A DNA stretch of 64,000 nucleotides from Kluyvera sp046569695 (GCF_046569695.1 NZ_JBKHUI010000018.1:1-64000); one strand, 5' to 3'. Counted from the first letter of the stretch, positions 17,822-28,000 are shown. A program made the numbers and translations. The notes: generated from the sequence alone by a model not told the origin.

Positions 17822-17850
17822 AAAACCCCGCCTATATGGCGGGGTTTTTC
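17822..17850 (+). terminator. Intrinsic terminator of typA
   Basis: AACCCCGCC / GGCGGGGTT is a 9-bp stem with a TATAT loop and a following T run, 25 bp after the typA stop codon. Confidence 0.9.
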
Positions 17851-17935
17851 TTTTTGAAATAGAGAGCGTTTGTTCATGGTCAAAGTTCTCCTTTCCCGCT
17901 AGAGTGAAATTTCCACGGCGTGAACGGAGGCAAAA

Positions 17936-18535
17936 ATGCTCTATATCTTTGATTTAGGTAATGTGATTGTCGACATTGATTTCAACCGTGTTCTGGGGAC
18001 GTGGAGCGATCTTGCTCGCGTGCCGCTGGCTCGGCTAAAGCAGAGTTTCACTATGGGAGAGGTATTTCATCAGCATGAGCGCGGTGAAATATCGGATGAA
18101 GAGTTTGCAAAAGCCATGTGCCACGACATGGAACTACCGCTCAGCTACGAACAGTTTGCCCACGGCTGGCAGGCGGTTTTTGTGGCGCTACGCCCTGAAG
18201 TTATCGATATCATGAAAACGCTGCGCGAGCAGGGGCATCGTGTGGTGGTCCTGTCTAATACCAATGCGCTGCACACCACTTTCTGGCCTAGCGAATACCC
18301 GGAAATCACCGCAGCCTCTGACCATGTCTATCTCTCTCAGGAGATGGGAATGCGCAAACCGGAAGCCCGGATTTACCAGCGCGTACTCGAGTCGGAAGGT
18401 TTTTCCGCTGCCGATGCGGTCTTTTTTGACGATAACGCCGATAATATAGAGGGCGCTAACCAGTTGGGGATCACCAGCGTGCTGGTGACCGGGAGAGAAA
18501 CCCTACCCGACTATTTTATGAAGTCGTTATGCTAA
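17936..18535 (+). CDS. yihX: YihX, HAD-family sugar phosphatase
   Basis: In E. coli YihX is an alpha-D-glucose-1-phosphate phosphatase (HAD superfamily). The nucleophile motif at residues 5-9 reads DLGNV, the usual form of this subfamily. Motif II SNTNA (near 104), the Lys in MRKPEARIY (near 143) and the acidic motif FFDDNADN (near 162) follow. It is 199 residues. The yihY start overlaps its last codons, beginning an operon yihX-yihY-dtd-madA. Confidence 0.95.
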   Translation: MLYIFDLGNVIVDIDFNRVLGTWSDLARVPLARLKQSFTMGEVFHQHERGEISDEEFAKAMCHDMELPLSYEQFAHGWQAVFVALRPEVIDIMKTLREQGHRVVVLSNTNALHTTFWPSEYPEITAASDHVYLSQEMGMRKPEARIYQRVLESEGFSAADAVFFDDNADNIEGANQLGITSVLVTGRETLPDYFMKSLC

Positions 18536-19395
18536 AAACCGTTCATCAAAAACTGATTCATCATACCCGGCCGCTGGTGGCGTGGAGTAAATTCCTCTGG
18601 CGGCGCATCGAAGAAGACAATATGACGACGCTGGCGGGTAATCTTGCCTACGTGTCGTTGCTTTCCATTGTGCCGCTGGTGGCGGTGATTTTTGCCCTGT
18701 TCGCGGCATTTCCCATGTTTTCGGAAGTTAGCCTGCAGATTCGCCATTTTGTGTTCGCTAACTTCCTGCCTGCAACCGGCGACGTTATTCAGCGCTATAT
18801 CGAGCAGTTTGTCGCCAACTCCAACAGGATGACCGCGTTTGGTGCCTGCGGCCTGATTATTACCGCGCTGCTGTTGATGTACTCCATCGATAGCGCCTTG
18901 AACACTATCTGGCGGAGCAAGCGCACGCGCCCAAAGGTTTACTCTTTTGCCGTCTACTGGATGATCCTGACCCTGGGGCCTCTGTTGGCCGGGGTGAGCC
19001 TGGCAATCAGTTCCTATTTGCTGTCGCTACGCTGGGCCAGTGAACTAAACGGCGTAATTGATAACCTGCTGCGTATTTTCCCGCTGCTGCTCTCCTGGTT
19101 ATCGTTCTGGCTGCTCTATAGCGTGGTGCCGACCACCCAGGTGCCGAATCGTGATGCGATTATTGGGGCGCTGGTAGCGGCATTACTGCACGAACTGGGT
19201 AAGAAGGTGTTCTCACTCTACATCACCGCGTTTCCATCCTATCAGCTGATTTACGGCGTGCTGGCGGTGATCCCCATTTTGTTTGTCTGGGTCTACTGGA
19301 CCTGGTGTATCGTCTTGCTAGGTGCCGAAATAACTGTCACTCTCGGTGAATACCGAAAATTGAAAACAGAACAACAAGAAGCCGAAGAATCATGA
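18529..19395 (+). CDS. yihY: YihY, BrkB-family inner membrane protein
   Basis: This polytopic inner-membrane protein (UPF0761/BrkB family, once called ribonuclease BN in error) has about six hydrophobic segments between residues 35 and 270 and a charged C-terminus. It has 288 residues against 290 in E. coli. The conserved N-terminal DNMTTLAGNLAYVSLLSIVP block is present. It overlaps yihX upstream and dtd downstream (ATGA). Its function is unknown. Confidence 0.93.
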   Translation: MLKTVHQKLIHHTRPLVAWSKFLWRRIEEDNMTTLAGNLAYVSLLSIVPLVAVIFALFAAFPMFSEVSLQIRHFVFANFLPATGDVIQRYIEQFVANSNRMTAFGACGLIITALLLMYSIDSALNTIWRSKRTRPKVYSFAVYWMILTLGPLLAGVSLAISSYLLSLRWASELNGVIDNLLRIFPLLLSWLSFWLLYSVVPTTQVPNRDAIIGALVAALLHELGKKVFSLYITAFPSYQLIYGVLAVIPILFVWVYWTWCIVLLGAEITVTLGEYRKLKTEQQEAEES

Positions 19396-19829
19396 TTGCA
19401 TTAATTCAGCGAGTCACCCGCGCTAGCGTCAGCGTGGCGGATGAAGTGACGGGAGAGATTGGCCTGGGGCTGTTGGTGCTGCTGGGCGTAGAGAAGGACG
19501 ATGATGAGCAGAAGGCAAACCGCCTGTGCGAGCGCGTGCTGGGCTACCGTATCTTCAGCGATGCTGACGGTAAGATGAACCTTAACGTGCAGCAGGCCGG
19601 TGGTAGCGTGCTGGTGGTGTCGCAGTTTACGCTGGCGGCCGATACCGAACGCGGTATGCGCCCGGGCTTTTCAAAAGGCGCCGCGCCGGATCGCGCTGAA
19701 GCGCTATATGACTATTTTGTACAACGCTGTCGCCAACAGGATATGAACACGCAAACAGGACGATTCGCAGCGGATATGCAGGTGTCGCTGGTCAATGACG
19801 GCCCCGTGACGTTCTGGTTACAAGTATGA
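19392..19829 (+). CDS. dtd: D-aminoacyl-tRNA deacylase
   Basis: Dtd hydrolyses D-aminoacyl-tRNAs, protecting translation from D-amino acids. The 145 residues equal E. coli. The SQFTL motif (near 78) and the cross-subunit Gly-cisPro motif in NDGPVTFWL at the C-terminus are intact, and they form the chiral-proofreading site. It is coupled to both neighbours by 4-bp overlaps. Confidence 0.97.
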   Translation: MIALIQRVTRASVSVADEVTGEIGLGLLVLLGVEKDDDEQKANRLCERVLGYRIFSDADGKMNLNVQQAGGSVLVVSQFTLAADTERGMRPGFSKGAAPDRAEALYDYFVQRCRQQDMNTQTGRFAADMQVSLVNDGPVTFWLQV

Positions 19830-20815
19830 CCACGCTTCCCGTTAGGACGTGGGCGACAAAAGAGAGTGCCATTATGTACCATCTCCGAGTACCGCAGACT
19901 GAAGAAGAGTTAGAGCAGTATTACCAGTTTCGCTGGGAAATGCTGCGTAAACCCCTGCATCAGCCCAAAGGTTCCGAACGTGATGCCTGGGATGCCATGG
20001 CGCACCATCAGATGGTGGTTGATGAACTGGGAAAGCTGGTCGCCGTAGGGCGGCTGTACATCAACGCGGATAATGAAGCCTCCATCCGCTTTATGGCGGT
20101 GCATCCTGACGTTCAGGATAAAGGGCTGGGGACGCTTATCGCGATGACGCTGGAGTCCGTCGCGCGTCAGGAAGGGGTTAAACGCGTCACCTGCAGCGCA
20201 CGTGAAGACGCCGTACCGTTCTTTTCCAAGTTAGGATTCAAGAACGAAGGGGAGATAACTACCCCGCAGACCACGCCCGTTCGCCATTTCCTGATGATTA
20301 AACCCGTTGCTTCGCTGGATGATATTCTGCATCGCGGCGACTGGTGCGCACAGCTGCAGCAGGCCTGGTACGATCATATTCCGCTCAGCGAGAAAATGGG
20401 CGTGCGTATCCAGCAGTACACCGGGCAGAAATTCATTACCACCATGCCGGAAACCGGCAACCAGAACCCGCACCATACGCTGTTTGCCGGCAGCCTTTTC
20501 TCACTGGCCACCCTCACCGGCTGGGGGCTTATCTGGCTGATGCTGCGCGAACGCCACCTGGGCGGCACCATTATTCTTGCCGATGCCCATATCCGCTACC
20601 GAAAACCGATCACCGGAAAACCGACCGCCATTGCCGACCTCGGCTCACTTAGCGGCGATCTGGACCGACTGGCTCGAGGGCGTAAAGCGCGCGTGCAGAT
20701 GCAGGTTGAGCTGTTCGGCGATGACACCCCAGGCGTGGTGTTTGAGGGAACCTATATCGTGCTGCCTGCAAAACCCTTCGGTTCGTATGTCGAGGGTGGG
20801 AACGAAGAGGAGTAA
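19826..20815 (+). CDS. yiiD: YiiD/MadA, GNAT plus hotdog-fold protein of fatty acid initiation
   Basis: The protein fuses an N-terminal GNAT acetyltransferase domain (about 17-155; acetyl-CoA site VQDKGLGTLIA near 95) to a C-terminal thioesterase-like hotdog domain (about 170-325; motif TGNQNPHHTLFAGSLFSLA). E. coli YiiD (also called FabY, MadA) is reported as a malonyl-ACP decarboxylase that supplies acetyl-ACP for fatty acid synthesis. The 329 residues equal E. coli. An internal Met at residue 17 aligns with the start of the conserved region and could be an alternative start. Confidence 0.93.
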   Translation: MTTLPVRTWATKESAIMYHLRVPQTEEELEQYYQFRWEMLRKPLHQPKGSERDAWDAMAHHQMVVDELGKLVAVGRLYINADNEASIRFMAVHPDVQDKGLGTLIAMTLESVARQEGVKRVTCSAREDAVPFFSKLGFKNEGEITTPQTTPVRHFLMIKPVASLDDILHRGDWCAQLQQAWYDHIPLSEKMGVRIQQYTGQKFITTMPETGNQNPHHTLFAGSLFSLATLTGWGLIWLMLRERHLGGTIILADAHIRYRKPITGKPTAIADLGSLSGDLDRLARGRKARVQMQVELFGDDTPGVVFEGTYIVLPAKPFGSYVEGGNEEE

Positions 20816-20839
20816 GGTCTCTCTCTTCGCCCAACATAT

Positions 20840-21751
20840 TCAGTGGCCTGCCACCCGTCGGGCCACATCCTCCATCGCCTCCCGCGCTGCCTGGCTGACG
20901 CCGCCAAGCTGGAAAAAGCCGTGAATCACTCCGAGATAGCGCTTAGAGGTGCAGGACACGCCTTGTCGGGTAAGCCGTTCATACAGCGCTTCCCCTTCAT
21001 CGCGGAGCGGATCGTATTCGGCGGTGATGATATGCACTGGCGGCAAGCCGCTAAAATCGTCACGCCAGAGCGGGCTAGCTTCCGGGTGCAGTGGGTCGTT
21101 TTCCTGAAGATACATTTCAAAGCCGGAGAGCAGCGTGTCGCGGGTAATGATGTAGTCCTGGCCATTGCTGACATAGCTTGCAAAGCTGGCTGTTGCGTCA
21201 AGCATAGGGTAAATCAGCACGAGTTTCGCGGGAGCCCACACGGCAGAAGCCTTCAGCCGCAGCCCAGTTACCAACGCCAGATGTGCGCCCGCGCTGTCAC
21301 CCATTAGCGTCATTCGCTGGCGGTCAATACCCAGCTGCTGCGCGTATTTGTGGATGAGGTTTGCACCACGCTCGGCGTCGTCATGGGCGGCGGGGAAAAT
21401 GTGTTCTGGCGCCAGACGATACTGCACCGCAATCACCCGGCATCCGCTGTGCCAGGCTAACTGCCGCAGCTGATTATCGTGAGTGATAAACCCACCGCTG
21501 ACAAAACAGCCGCCATGAAAGTAGATAATGCAGGGGAGTGAAGAGGCCGCATTTAGCGGCGAAATGACGCGAAATGTCATCCCTTCCAGCACAATATCTT
21601 CTGATTTGACACGAATCTCTTTCTCGCCCGCCAGCGCCGTGCTGGCAATATAACCCTTTCTCCGGTCATCAATATTCTGCTCGCGTGAAGAGGGACGACC
21701 CGCCGCAATAAACTCAGCAACTAACTGCGCAATGCCGTTTTCCAATGCCAT
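20840..21751 (-). CDS. Aes-like alpha/beta hydrolase (esterase)
   Basis: This 303-residue cytoplasmic esterase belongs to the hormone-sensitive lipase family. The oxyanion-hole motif HGG lies at 79-81 and the nucleophile motif GDSAG at 151-155 (Ser153). The catalytic Asp is in AEYDPLRDE and the His in VIHGFFQ near the C-terminus, so it should be active on short-chain acyl esters. It is convergent with yiiD and not part of its operon. The natural substrate cannot be told. Confidence 0.88.
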   Translation of the reverse strand: MALENGIAQLVAEFIAAGRPSSREQNIDDRRKGYIASTALAGEKEIRVKSEDIVLEGMTFRVISPLNAASSLPCIIYFHGGCFVSGGFITHDNQLRQLAWHSGCRVIAVQYRLAPEHIFPAAHDDAERGANLIHKYAQQLGIDRQRMTLMGDSAGAHLALVTGLRLKASAVWAPAKLVLIYPMLDATASFASYVSNGQDYIITRDTLLSGFEMYLQENDPLHPEASPLWRDDFSGLPPVHIITAEYDPLRDEGEALYERLTRQGVSCTSKRYLGVIHGFFQLGGVSQAAREAMEDVARRVAGH

Positions 21752-21914
21752 GATGATCTCCTTTTTGCTGTATAAACATACAGCTTTATAGCTTGGTTTA
21801 TCGCGAATGAAAACGGAGAAATGGGGTGAGGTGGTGATTGTGGATAGCGGCTCGCAAAAATAGGAAGACCGTTAGTTTCTTCGATTTAATTCCGGTACGG
21901 TAAGTTATATCAAT

Positions 21915-21966
21915 CATACGCCATTGACGTATGGTCTGGTTTGACTAATATAAGCCAATGGCGTAC
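21915..21966. promoter_or_regulatory. Palindromic operator of the higBA-like pair
   Basis: CATACGccattgaCGTATG (21915-21933) is itself a palindrome. The block TACGCCATTG (21917-21926) recurs inverted as CAATGGCGTA (21956-21965), just before the toxin start at 21972. These sites lie where an antitoxin would bind to repress its own operon. Confidence 0.65.
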
Positions 21967-21971
21967 TGAAT

Positions 21972-22283
21972 ATGCTATTTATAGAAACGGAATTCTTTAC
22001 CGAAGATGTCAGAAAACTGCTGGATGACGGTGAGTATCACCGGCTGCAATTATTCATGGCACAGCACCCTGATTGCGGCGATCTGATTCAGGATACAGGC
22101 GGTCTGCGAAAAATTCGCTGGCGGTCGCGAGGCAAGGGAAAGCGCAGCGGTGTGCGTATTATCTATTTTTATCAGAGCCATAAATTTGAGATTCGCTTGT
22201 TGCTGATTTATCAAAAGGGTATTAAGGACGATATCACGCCGCAGGAGAAAGCGATTCTGCGTGTATTGAATGAGAGGTGGTAG
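21972..22283 (+). CDS. HigB/RelE-type toxin
   Basis: This 103-residue protein belongs to the RelE/HigB2 mRNA interferase superfamily. It has a compact alpha/beta fold with the basic cluster KIRWRSRGKGKRSGVRIIYFY (split across residues 47-67) and the C-terminal LLLIYQKG...DITPQEK segment. The toxin precedes the antitoxin, as in hig systems. The two genes are directly adjacent, the antitoxin ATG following the toxin stop. Confidence 0.88.
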   Translation: MLFIETEFFTEDVRKLLDDGEYHRLQLFMAQHPDCGDLIQDTGGLRKIRWRSRGKGKRSGVRIIYFYQSHKFEIRLLLIYQKGIKDDITPQEKAILRVLNERW

Positions 22284-22574
22284 ATGGACAAGGCACTCTT
22301 TGAGCGGTTAACCCAAAGCATGGCGCAAATGAATGAGATCATTGAAGGAGATCGGGAACCTTCACGGACCTTTCGCATTGATGCGATGAAGATCAAAGCC
22401 ATCCGACAGGCTTCAGGATTATCCCAGCCTCGGTTTGCAGAGCTTATCTCCGTTAGTGTCGATACGCTGCGCAACTGGGAGCAGGGTAGGCGTTCGCCAA
22501 CGGGCCCAGCAAAAGCGCTGTTACGTGCTATTGCTAACGATCCCAGAAATGTTTTGCAGGCGCTGAGCGACTGA
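22284..22574 (+). CDS. HigA/NadS-type antitoxin with HTH
   Basis: The 96-residue antitoxin has a C-terminal Xre-like helix-turn-helix (about 37-90: IKAIRQASGLSQPRFAELI and VDTLRNWEQGRRSP). Its N-terminal part should bind the toxin, and the dimer should repress the operon through the palindromes at 21915-21966. It is most like the NadS family of HigA2-type antitoxins. Confidence 0.88.
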   Translation: MDKALFERLTQSMAQMNEIIEGDREPSRTFRIDAMKIKAIRQASGLSQPRFAELISVSVDTLRNWEQGRRSPTGPAKALLRAIANDPRNVLQALSD

Positions 22575-22617
22575 GGAAAAACCCGGCAGCATGTGTGCTA
22601 TCCGGGCTTGTGGAAAA

Positions 22618-23547
22618 TTACTCCCCTTCCCCCGGGAACAAGAACGGGTTAATCGAGCTGCGGGCGAACCCTTCCTGCTCCATTCGCGCGTCCAGTACCA
22701 GCGAGGCGAGGTCGTCGGCAACCGCTTCGACTTTCGGGTCTTTTTCCTGATACAGAATCTTCAGGTAAGTGCCGCAGTCGCCGCAGCTTTCGGCTTTGAT
22801 GGCAGCCTGCTCGTTATCCAGCGACCAATAGTGCAAGTCGCGGCTCTGTTCGCAGTTGCTGCACTTCACGCGCACCACGTGCCACTCGGTTTCACACAGG
22901 TTGCAGTGCAGATAGCGCAGTCCCTGAGTGGTACCAATTTGCACCATGCTGGAGACCGGCATTGAGCCGCAAACTGGGCAGAATTGGCGCTGCTCGCCGT
23001 ATTCGGCGCGGGCTTTGCCCGGAATCAGGCTGGCCATTTGCGCCCAGTAGAGTGATAACGCGGCCCAGATAAACGGCGCTTTATCACTGCTCACGGAAGC
23101 AAAATCAGAGGCAAACAGCGCGCTCGCCATCTGCTCCAGCTCCTGCTCGGAGGCTTTCTCCAGGTTCTCGATGACCGCCAGCGCGGGGCCACTCATCTCT
23201 GGCTTCAGCTCGGCAATCATTGATTGCAGCAGCGTGTGCCAGTGCTTGTCGCGCGGCAGAACGTGAATATCCAGCGGCGGTTTGCCCTGTTCATTCGCTT
23301 CTTTGATGCGCGCGGTGAGATCCATCTTCAGCGGGTGGTCGTACAGCACCACTTCCTGAGCGTGGGCGATCAGCGCCGCAAAGCGCAGGTAATCACCCAG
23401 CGGATTATTCTCTGCCAGCTCGCGCAGACGTTCGGCACGGCGGTTGTAGAGGTTCTTGAGTCTGGGGAACAACAACGGCGGGATGGTTTCCGCCGTACGT
23501 TTCTCGCTCGAACCCAGCTCATCTTGCGGGATTATGCGAATACTCAT
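22618..23547 (-). CDS. fdhE: FdhE, formate dehydrogenase accessory protein
   Basis: FdhE is a cytoplasmic rubredoxin-like protein needed for activity of the membrane formate dehydrogenases. The C-terminal half has four CxxC pairs (CPVC, CNLC, CSNC, CGDC), which are its metal-binding sites. The 309 residues equal E. coli. Its ATG overlaps the fdoI stop by 4 bp, so it is the last gene of the fdoGHI-fdhE operon. Confidence 0.96.
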   Translation of the reverse strand: MSIRIIPQDELGSSEKRTAETIPPLLFPRLKNLYNRRAERLRELAENNPLGDYLRFAALIAHAQEVVLYDHPLKMDLTARIKEANEQGKPPLDIHVLPRDKHWHTLLQSMIAELKPEMSGPALAVIENLEKASEQELEQMASALFASDFASVSSDKAPFIWAALSLYWAQMASLIPGKARAEYGEQRQFCPVCGSMPVSSMVQIGTTQGLRYLHCNLCETEWHVVRVKCSNCEQSRDLHYWSLDNEQAAIKAESCGDCGTYLKILYQEKDPKVEAVADDLASLVLDARMEQEGFARSSINPFLFPGEGE

Positions 23548-24179
23548 TCAGATGACTTTTCCTGTTTCTGGCGGACTTCACGGTACCAGCGCGGGTGGTG
23601 TTTCTTCGCCCACGTTTTGGTAACCCATCCCTCCACCATCGCGGTAATGGTGCCTTTCACCCAAAGGGCGGCGTAGATATGCACCATGATAACCACAATT
23701 AACGCCACTGCGGCAAATGAATGCAGCATGAGCGCAAATCGGATCACCGGGATTGAGAAAGCAGGCGCAAAGTACGGACGCCAGATAATCACACCGCTCA
23801 CCAGCAGCAGCACCAGGAAGATAATCGCCGCCCAGAATACGCATTTCTGGCCGAAGTTATAACGCCCGGTGTCACCTACTTCCTCGTTGACGACGATCTT
23901 ACGAATATTCTTCGCCCAAAAGATATCATCCCGATTGATTAGATTGTGGTGCCAGTAGCGGAAAAACATGATGATAAACGAGGCAAACATGATGACCCCG
24001 ACAAACGGGTGCAGAATTCGCGCCAGCTGCGGAGTCCCCATGATTTGCATCAGCCAGTTGAAGGAGGGGAAGAAAAATCCCAGCCCGCTTATCGCCGCCA
24101 GCATGAAGCAGAAGGCGGTGACCCAGTGGTTGATGCGTTCCGGCGCCGTGTAGCGCACGATGGTGTCACGTTTTTTCAT
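23544..24179 (-). CDS. fdoI: FdoI, formate dehydrogenase-O cytochrome b556 subunit
   Basis: This inner-membrane gamma subunit passes electrons from FdoH to the quinone pool through two b hemes. The 211 residues form four transmembrane helices. His18 in RINHWV and further His residues in the helices (LHPF, LHSF, MVHIY) fit the four heme ligands known in the FdnI homologue. It is coupled to fdoH by a 4-bp overlap. Confidence 0.96.
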   Translation of the reverse strand: MKKRDTIVRYTAPERINHWVTAFCFMLAAISGLGFFFPSFNWLMQIMGTPQLARILHPFVGVIMFASFIIMFFRYWHHNLINRDDIFWAKNIRKIVVNEEVGDTGRYNFGQKCVFWAAIIFLVLLLVSGVIIWRPYFAPAFSIPVIRFALMLHSFAAVALIVVIMVHIYAALWVKGTITAMVEGWVTKTWAKKHHPRWYREVRQKQEKSSE

Positions 24180-25078
24180 TTGCGCACCTCATCGTCTTTC
24201 TCATCCAGATTGTCTTCTTCCTCTTCTGCACGGTTCGGACCGACCCCGACGTAGTGGAAGATGCTCGCGGCGAAGGTCGCAGCAAAGCCGATGGCGGCCA
24301 GCGGTTTCCAGACGCCTTTCCAGAACTTCACGGTAGCGCTGATTTCCGGGTTCTCCGGCAGACCGTGGTACAGATTCGGTTTGTCGGCGTGGTGCAGCAC
24401 GTACATCACGTGCGTACCGCCAACGCCTGCCGGATCGTACAGGCCCGCATTGTCGTAACCGCGGGTTTTCAGTTCGGCCACGCGCTCGCCCGCCAGCACT
24501 TTCATATCCTCTTTGGAACCAAAGTGGATAGCGCCGGTTGGGCAAGTTTTCACGCATGCTGGTTCTTGCCCGACGTTCACACGGTCGACGCACAGCGTAC
24601 ATTTGTAGACGCGGTTGTCTTCCGGGTTGAGTCGCGGCACGTTGAACGGGCAGCCTGCGATACAGTAGCCACAGCCAATGCACTGCTCGGACTGGAAGTC
24701 GACGATGCCGTTGGCATACTGAATGATAGCCCCTTCTGACGGGCACGCCTTCAGGCAGCCCGGGTCGGCGCAGTGCATACAGCCATCCTTACGGATGAGC
24801 CACTCCAGTTTGTCGTTCTGTTCCACTTCCGAGAAACGCATCACCGTCCAGGATTTGGCGGTTAAATCCGCCGGGTTGTCGTACACCCCGACGTTGCTGC
24901 CAATCTCGTCACGGATATCGTTCCACTCTGAACAGGCCACCTGACAGGCTTTACAGCCGATACAGGTGGTCACGTCGATAAGCTTCGCCACCTCTTCCTG
25001 GTGATCCCGCGCGCGCGGCGCGGGAGTGAAACCGTTAGTGGCGGAACGACGGATAATGTCCTGCGATTGATAAGCCAT
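24176..25078 (-). CDS. fdoH: FdoH, formate dehydrogenase-O iron-sulfur subunit
   Basis: FdoH is a periplasm-facing ferredoxin subunit that carries four [4Fe-4S] clusters from FdoG to FdoI. Four cysteine clusters are visible: CIGCKACQVAC (39-49), CMHCADPGCLKAC, CIGCGYCIAGC and CTLC...CVKTC. One C-terminal transmembrane helix (about 256-278) anchors it. It is 300 residues, as in E. coli. It has no signal peptide and is expected to travel with FdoG through Tat. Confidence 0.97.
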   Translation of the reverse strand: MAYQSQDIIRRSATNGFTPAPRARDHQEEVAKLIDVTTCIGCKACQVACSEWNDIRDEIGSNVGVYDNPADLTAKSWTVMRFSEVEQNDKLEWLIRKDGCMHCADPGCLKACPSEGAIIQYANGIVDFQSEQCIGCGYCIAGCPFNVPRLNPEDNRVYKCTLCVDRVNVGQEPACVKTCPTGAIHFGSKEDMKVLAGERVAELKTRGYDNAGLYDPAGVGGTHVMYVLHHADKPNLYHGLPENPEISATVKFWKGVWKPLAAIGFAATFAASIFHYVGVGPNRAEEEEDNLDEKDDEVRK

Positions 25079-25090
25079 AGGTCGTCTCCG

Positions 25091-28000
25091 TTACACCTTT
25101 TCCACGTTCACCAGGAAGGACTTGAATTCCGGCGTCTGCGAGTTCGCATCGCCGACGGACGGCGTCAGGGTGTTGGCAATAAACCCTTTCTTCGCCACGC
25201 CTTCATAGCCCCAGTGGATTGGAATACCGATGGTATCGATATCCTTACCGTCAACTTTCAGCGTGCGGATACGCTTGGTCACCACCGCCTTGGCTTTGAT
25301 ATAGCCGCGGTTGGAGGAGACCTTCACGGTATCGCCGTGGCCGATGCCGAGCTTATCGGCCAGCTTCTCACCAATCTCCACGAACTGTTCCGGCTGTGCG
25401 ATGGCGTTAAGCAGCGCATGCTTAGTCCAGTAGTGGAAGTGCTCGGTCAGACGGTAGGTGGTACCGACGTACGGGAACTTATCCGCTTTACCCAACGCTT
25501 CCCTATCGCCTTTAAAGATACGGGCGGCAGGGTTGGAGATGACGTTCGGGTGCAGCGGGTTAGTGCCCAGCGGCGTTTCAAACGGCTCGTAGTGTTCCGG
25601 GAACGGACCTTCTGCCATCTTATCGAGGGCGAACAGGCGACCCATCCCTTCCGGCTGCATGATAAACGGCCCGACGTTGCTGCCCGGCGCCGCGGTGCTG
25701 TAGTCCGGAATATCCACGCCGCCCCATTTCACGCCGTCCCATTTGATGAGCTGGCGCTTCGGATCCCACGGGTTACCCTGTGGGTCTGCGGAAGCACGGT
25801 TATAGAGGATGCGGCGGTTCAGCGGCCATGCCCAGGCCCAGCCCAGCGTGTTGCCAAGGCCGGATGGATCGGCGTTATCGCGACGCGCCATCTGGTTGCC
25901 GTCCGGCGTCCAGCTACCGGCAAAGATCCAGCAGCCGCTGGCGGTGGTACCGTCATCGCGCAGTTGAGCGAACGAGCTCAGCAGTTGGCCTTTCTTCACG
26001 ATAACCGCACCGGTAGCCGGGTCGACAATATCCGCCAACGCTTTACCGTTGTTCTCCATCGCCACTTCCTCAGACGCAGGCTCATCCGGCGTTGAGTAGT
26101 TCCAGCTCATATTCAGTACCTGCTCAGGTACCGGGCCGCCTTCTTCGGCGTACATCTTACGCAGGCGTAAGAAGATACCGGCCAGGATCTCACCGTCGGT
26201 GACGGCATCCCCCGGGGCGTCCGCGCCCTTCCAGTGCCACTGCAGCCAGCGGCCGGAGTTCACGATAGAGCCGTTCTCTTCGGCGAAGCAGGTGGACGGC
26301 AGGCGGAACACTTCGGTCTGGATTTTCGACGGGTCAACATCGTTCGACTCGCCGTGGTTTTGCCAGAAGGTCGCCGTTTCGGTGTTGAGCGGGTCAATGG
26401 TGACGAGGAACTTCAGTTTAGAAAGCGCCGCGACGGTTTTGTTTTTGTTCGGGAATGAGGCAACCGGGTTAAAGCCCTGGCACAGATAGCCGTTGACCTT
26501 GCCCTCTTTCATCATCTCGAAGTACTGCAGGACGTCGTACCCTTTGTCCCACTTCGGCAGCCAGTCAAAGCCCCAGCTATTTTCCGCCGTTGCTTTATCG
26601 CCGTAGAAGGTCTTCATCATCGAGACGAAGAATTTCGGGTAGTTGCCCCAGTAGTTCACCTGACCATCCAGCAGCGGCTTAGGCGTGTTGGCGGTGAGGT
26701 AAGTTTGCAGGTCAGTCTGCTTCTCGTTTGGCAGCGTCATATAGCCCGGCAGGCTCGTTGACAGCAGGCCGAGGTCAGTCAGACCCTGGATGTTGGAGTG
26801 GCCGCGCAGGGCGTTCACGCCGCCGCCTGCCATGCCCATATTACCGAGCAGCAGCTGGATCATCGCCATGGTACGGATGTTCTGCGAACCGATGGAGTGC
26901 TGCGTCCAGCCCAGTGCATACAGGAACGAGGCGGTTTTATCGTGCGCGCTGGTTTCTGCGATGTACTCGCAGACTTTCAGGAAGTCGGCTTTTGGCGTAC
27001 CGCAGATATTTTCAACCATCTCCGGCGTATAGCGGGAAATATGTTGTTTCAGCAGATTCCAGACGCAGCGCGGATGGGTGAGGGTGGTATCGCGTTTAGC
27101 GTGACCGTTCTCATCCAGCTCGTAGTTCCAGGAGGTCTTATCGTACTTACGCGCTTCGGCGTCGTAGCCGCTGAACAGGCCGTCGTTGAAGCTAAAGTCT
27201 TCACGCACGATAAGGCTGGCGTTGGTATAGGCTTCGGTGTACTCACGGTTGAATTTTTCGTTATTCAACAGGTACAGCATCACGCCCGACAGGAAAGTAA
27301 TGTCGGTACCGGAGCGAATAGGGGCGTAGAAATCCGCCACTGACGCGGTTCGCGTAAAGCGGGGATCGATAACAATCAGCTTCGCGCCGTTATGGATCTT
27401 GGCTTCCATCGCCCAGCGGAACCCCACCGGATGCGCTTCTGCCGCGTTCCCACCCATCACGACGATGAGGTTGGCGTTCTTGATATCAACCCAGTGGTTG
27501 GTCATCGCACCGCGACCAAATGTTGGAGCAAGACTTGCTACCGTTGGTCCGTGTCAGACACGCGCTTGGTTGTCGACCGCGAGCATACCGAGCGCGCGGG
27601 AGAATTTCTGCGTTAAGAATCCGGTTTCGTTACTGGAAGCAGAGGCGCACAGCATACCGGTGGTCAACCAACGGTTAACGGTGGTACCTGCTTCGTTTTT
27701 CTCGATAAAGTTGGCGTCGCGGTCGGCCTTCATCAGCTTAGCGATGCGGTCGAACGCTTCGTCCCAGCTGATTTGCTGCCATTTATTGGAGCCAGGTGCG
27801 CGGTATTCAGGGTACTTCAGACGGCTTTCAGAGTGGATAAAGTCCACCAGACCTGCCCCTTTCGGGCACAGCGCGCCGCGGTTTACCGGGTGATCCGGGT
27901 CCCCTTCGATGTGGAAAATTGAGGCTTTTGCGTTTTTTGCGCCGTCGCCGAGGCTATACATTAAAAGCCCACAACCGACAGAGCAGTAAGTGCAGGTGTT

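Noticed and set aside
25001..26095. A 364-codon plus-strand frame opposite fdoG and fdoH
   Set aside because: It is an antisense shadow of high-GC conserved genes, without a ribosome-binding site.
27506..27556. fdoG as a broken gene or frameshift
   Set aside because: The interruption is a single in-frame TGA exactly at the known selenocysteine position with a SECIS hairpin. The frame is unchanged.
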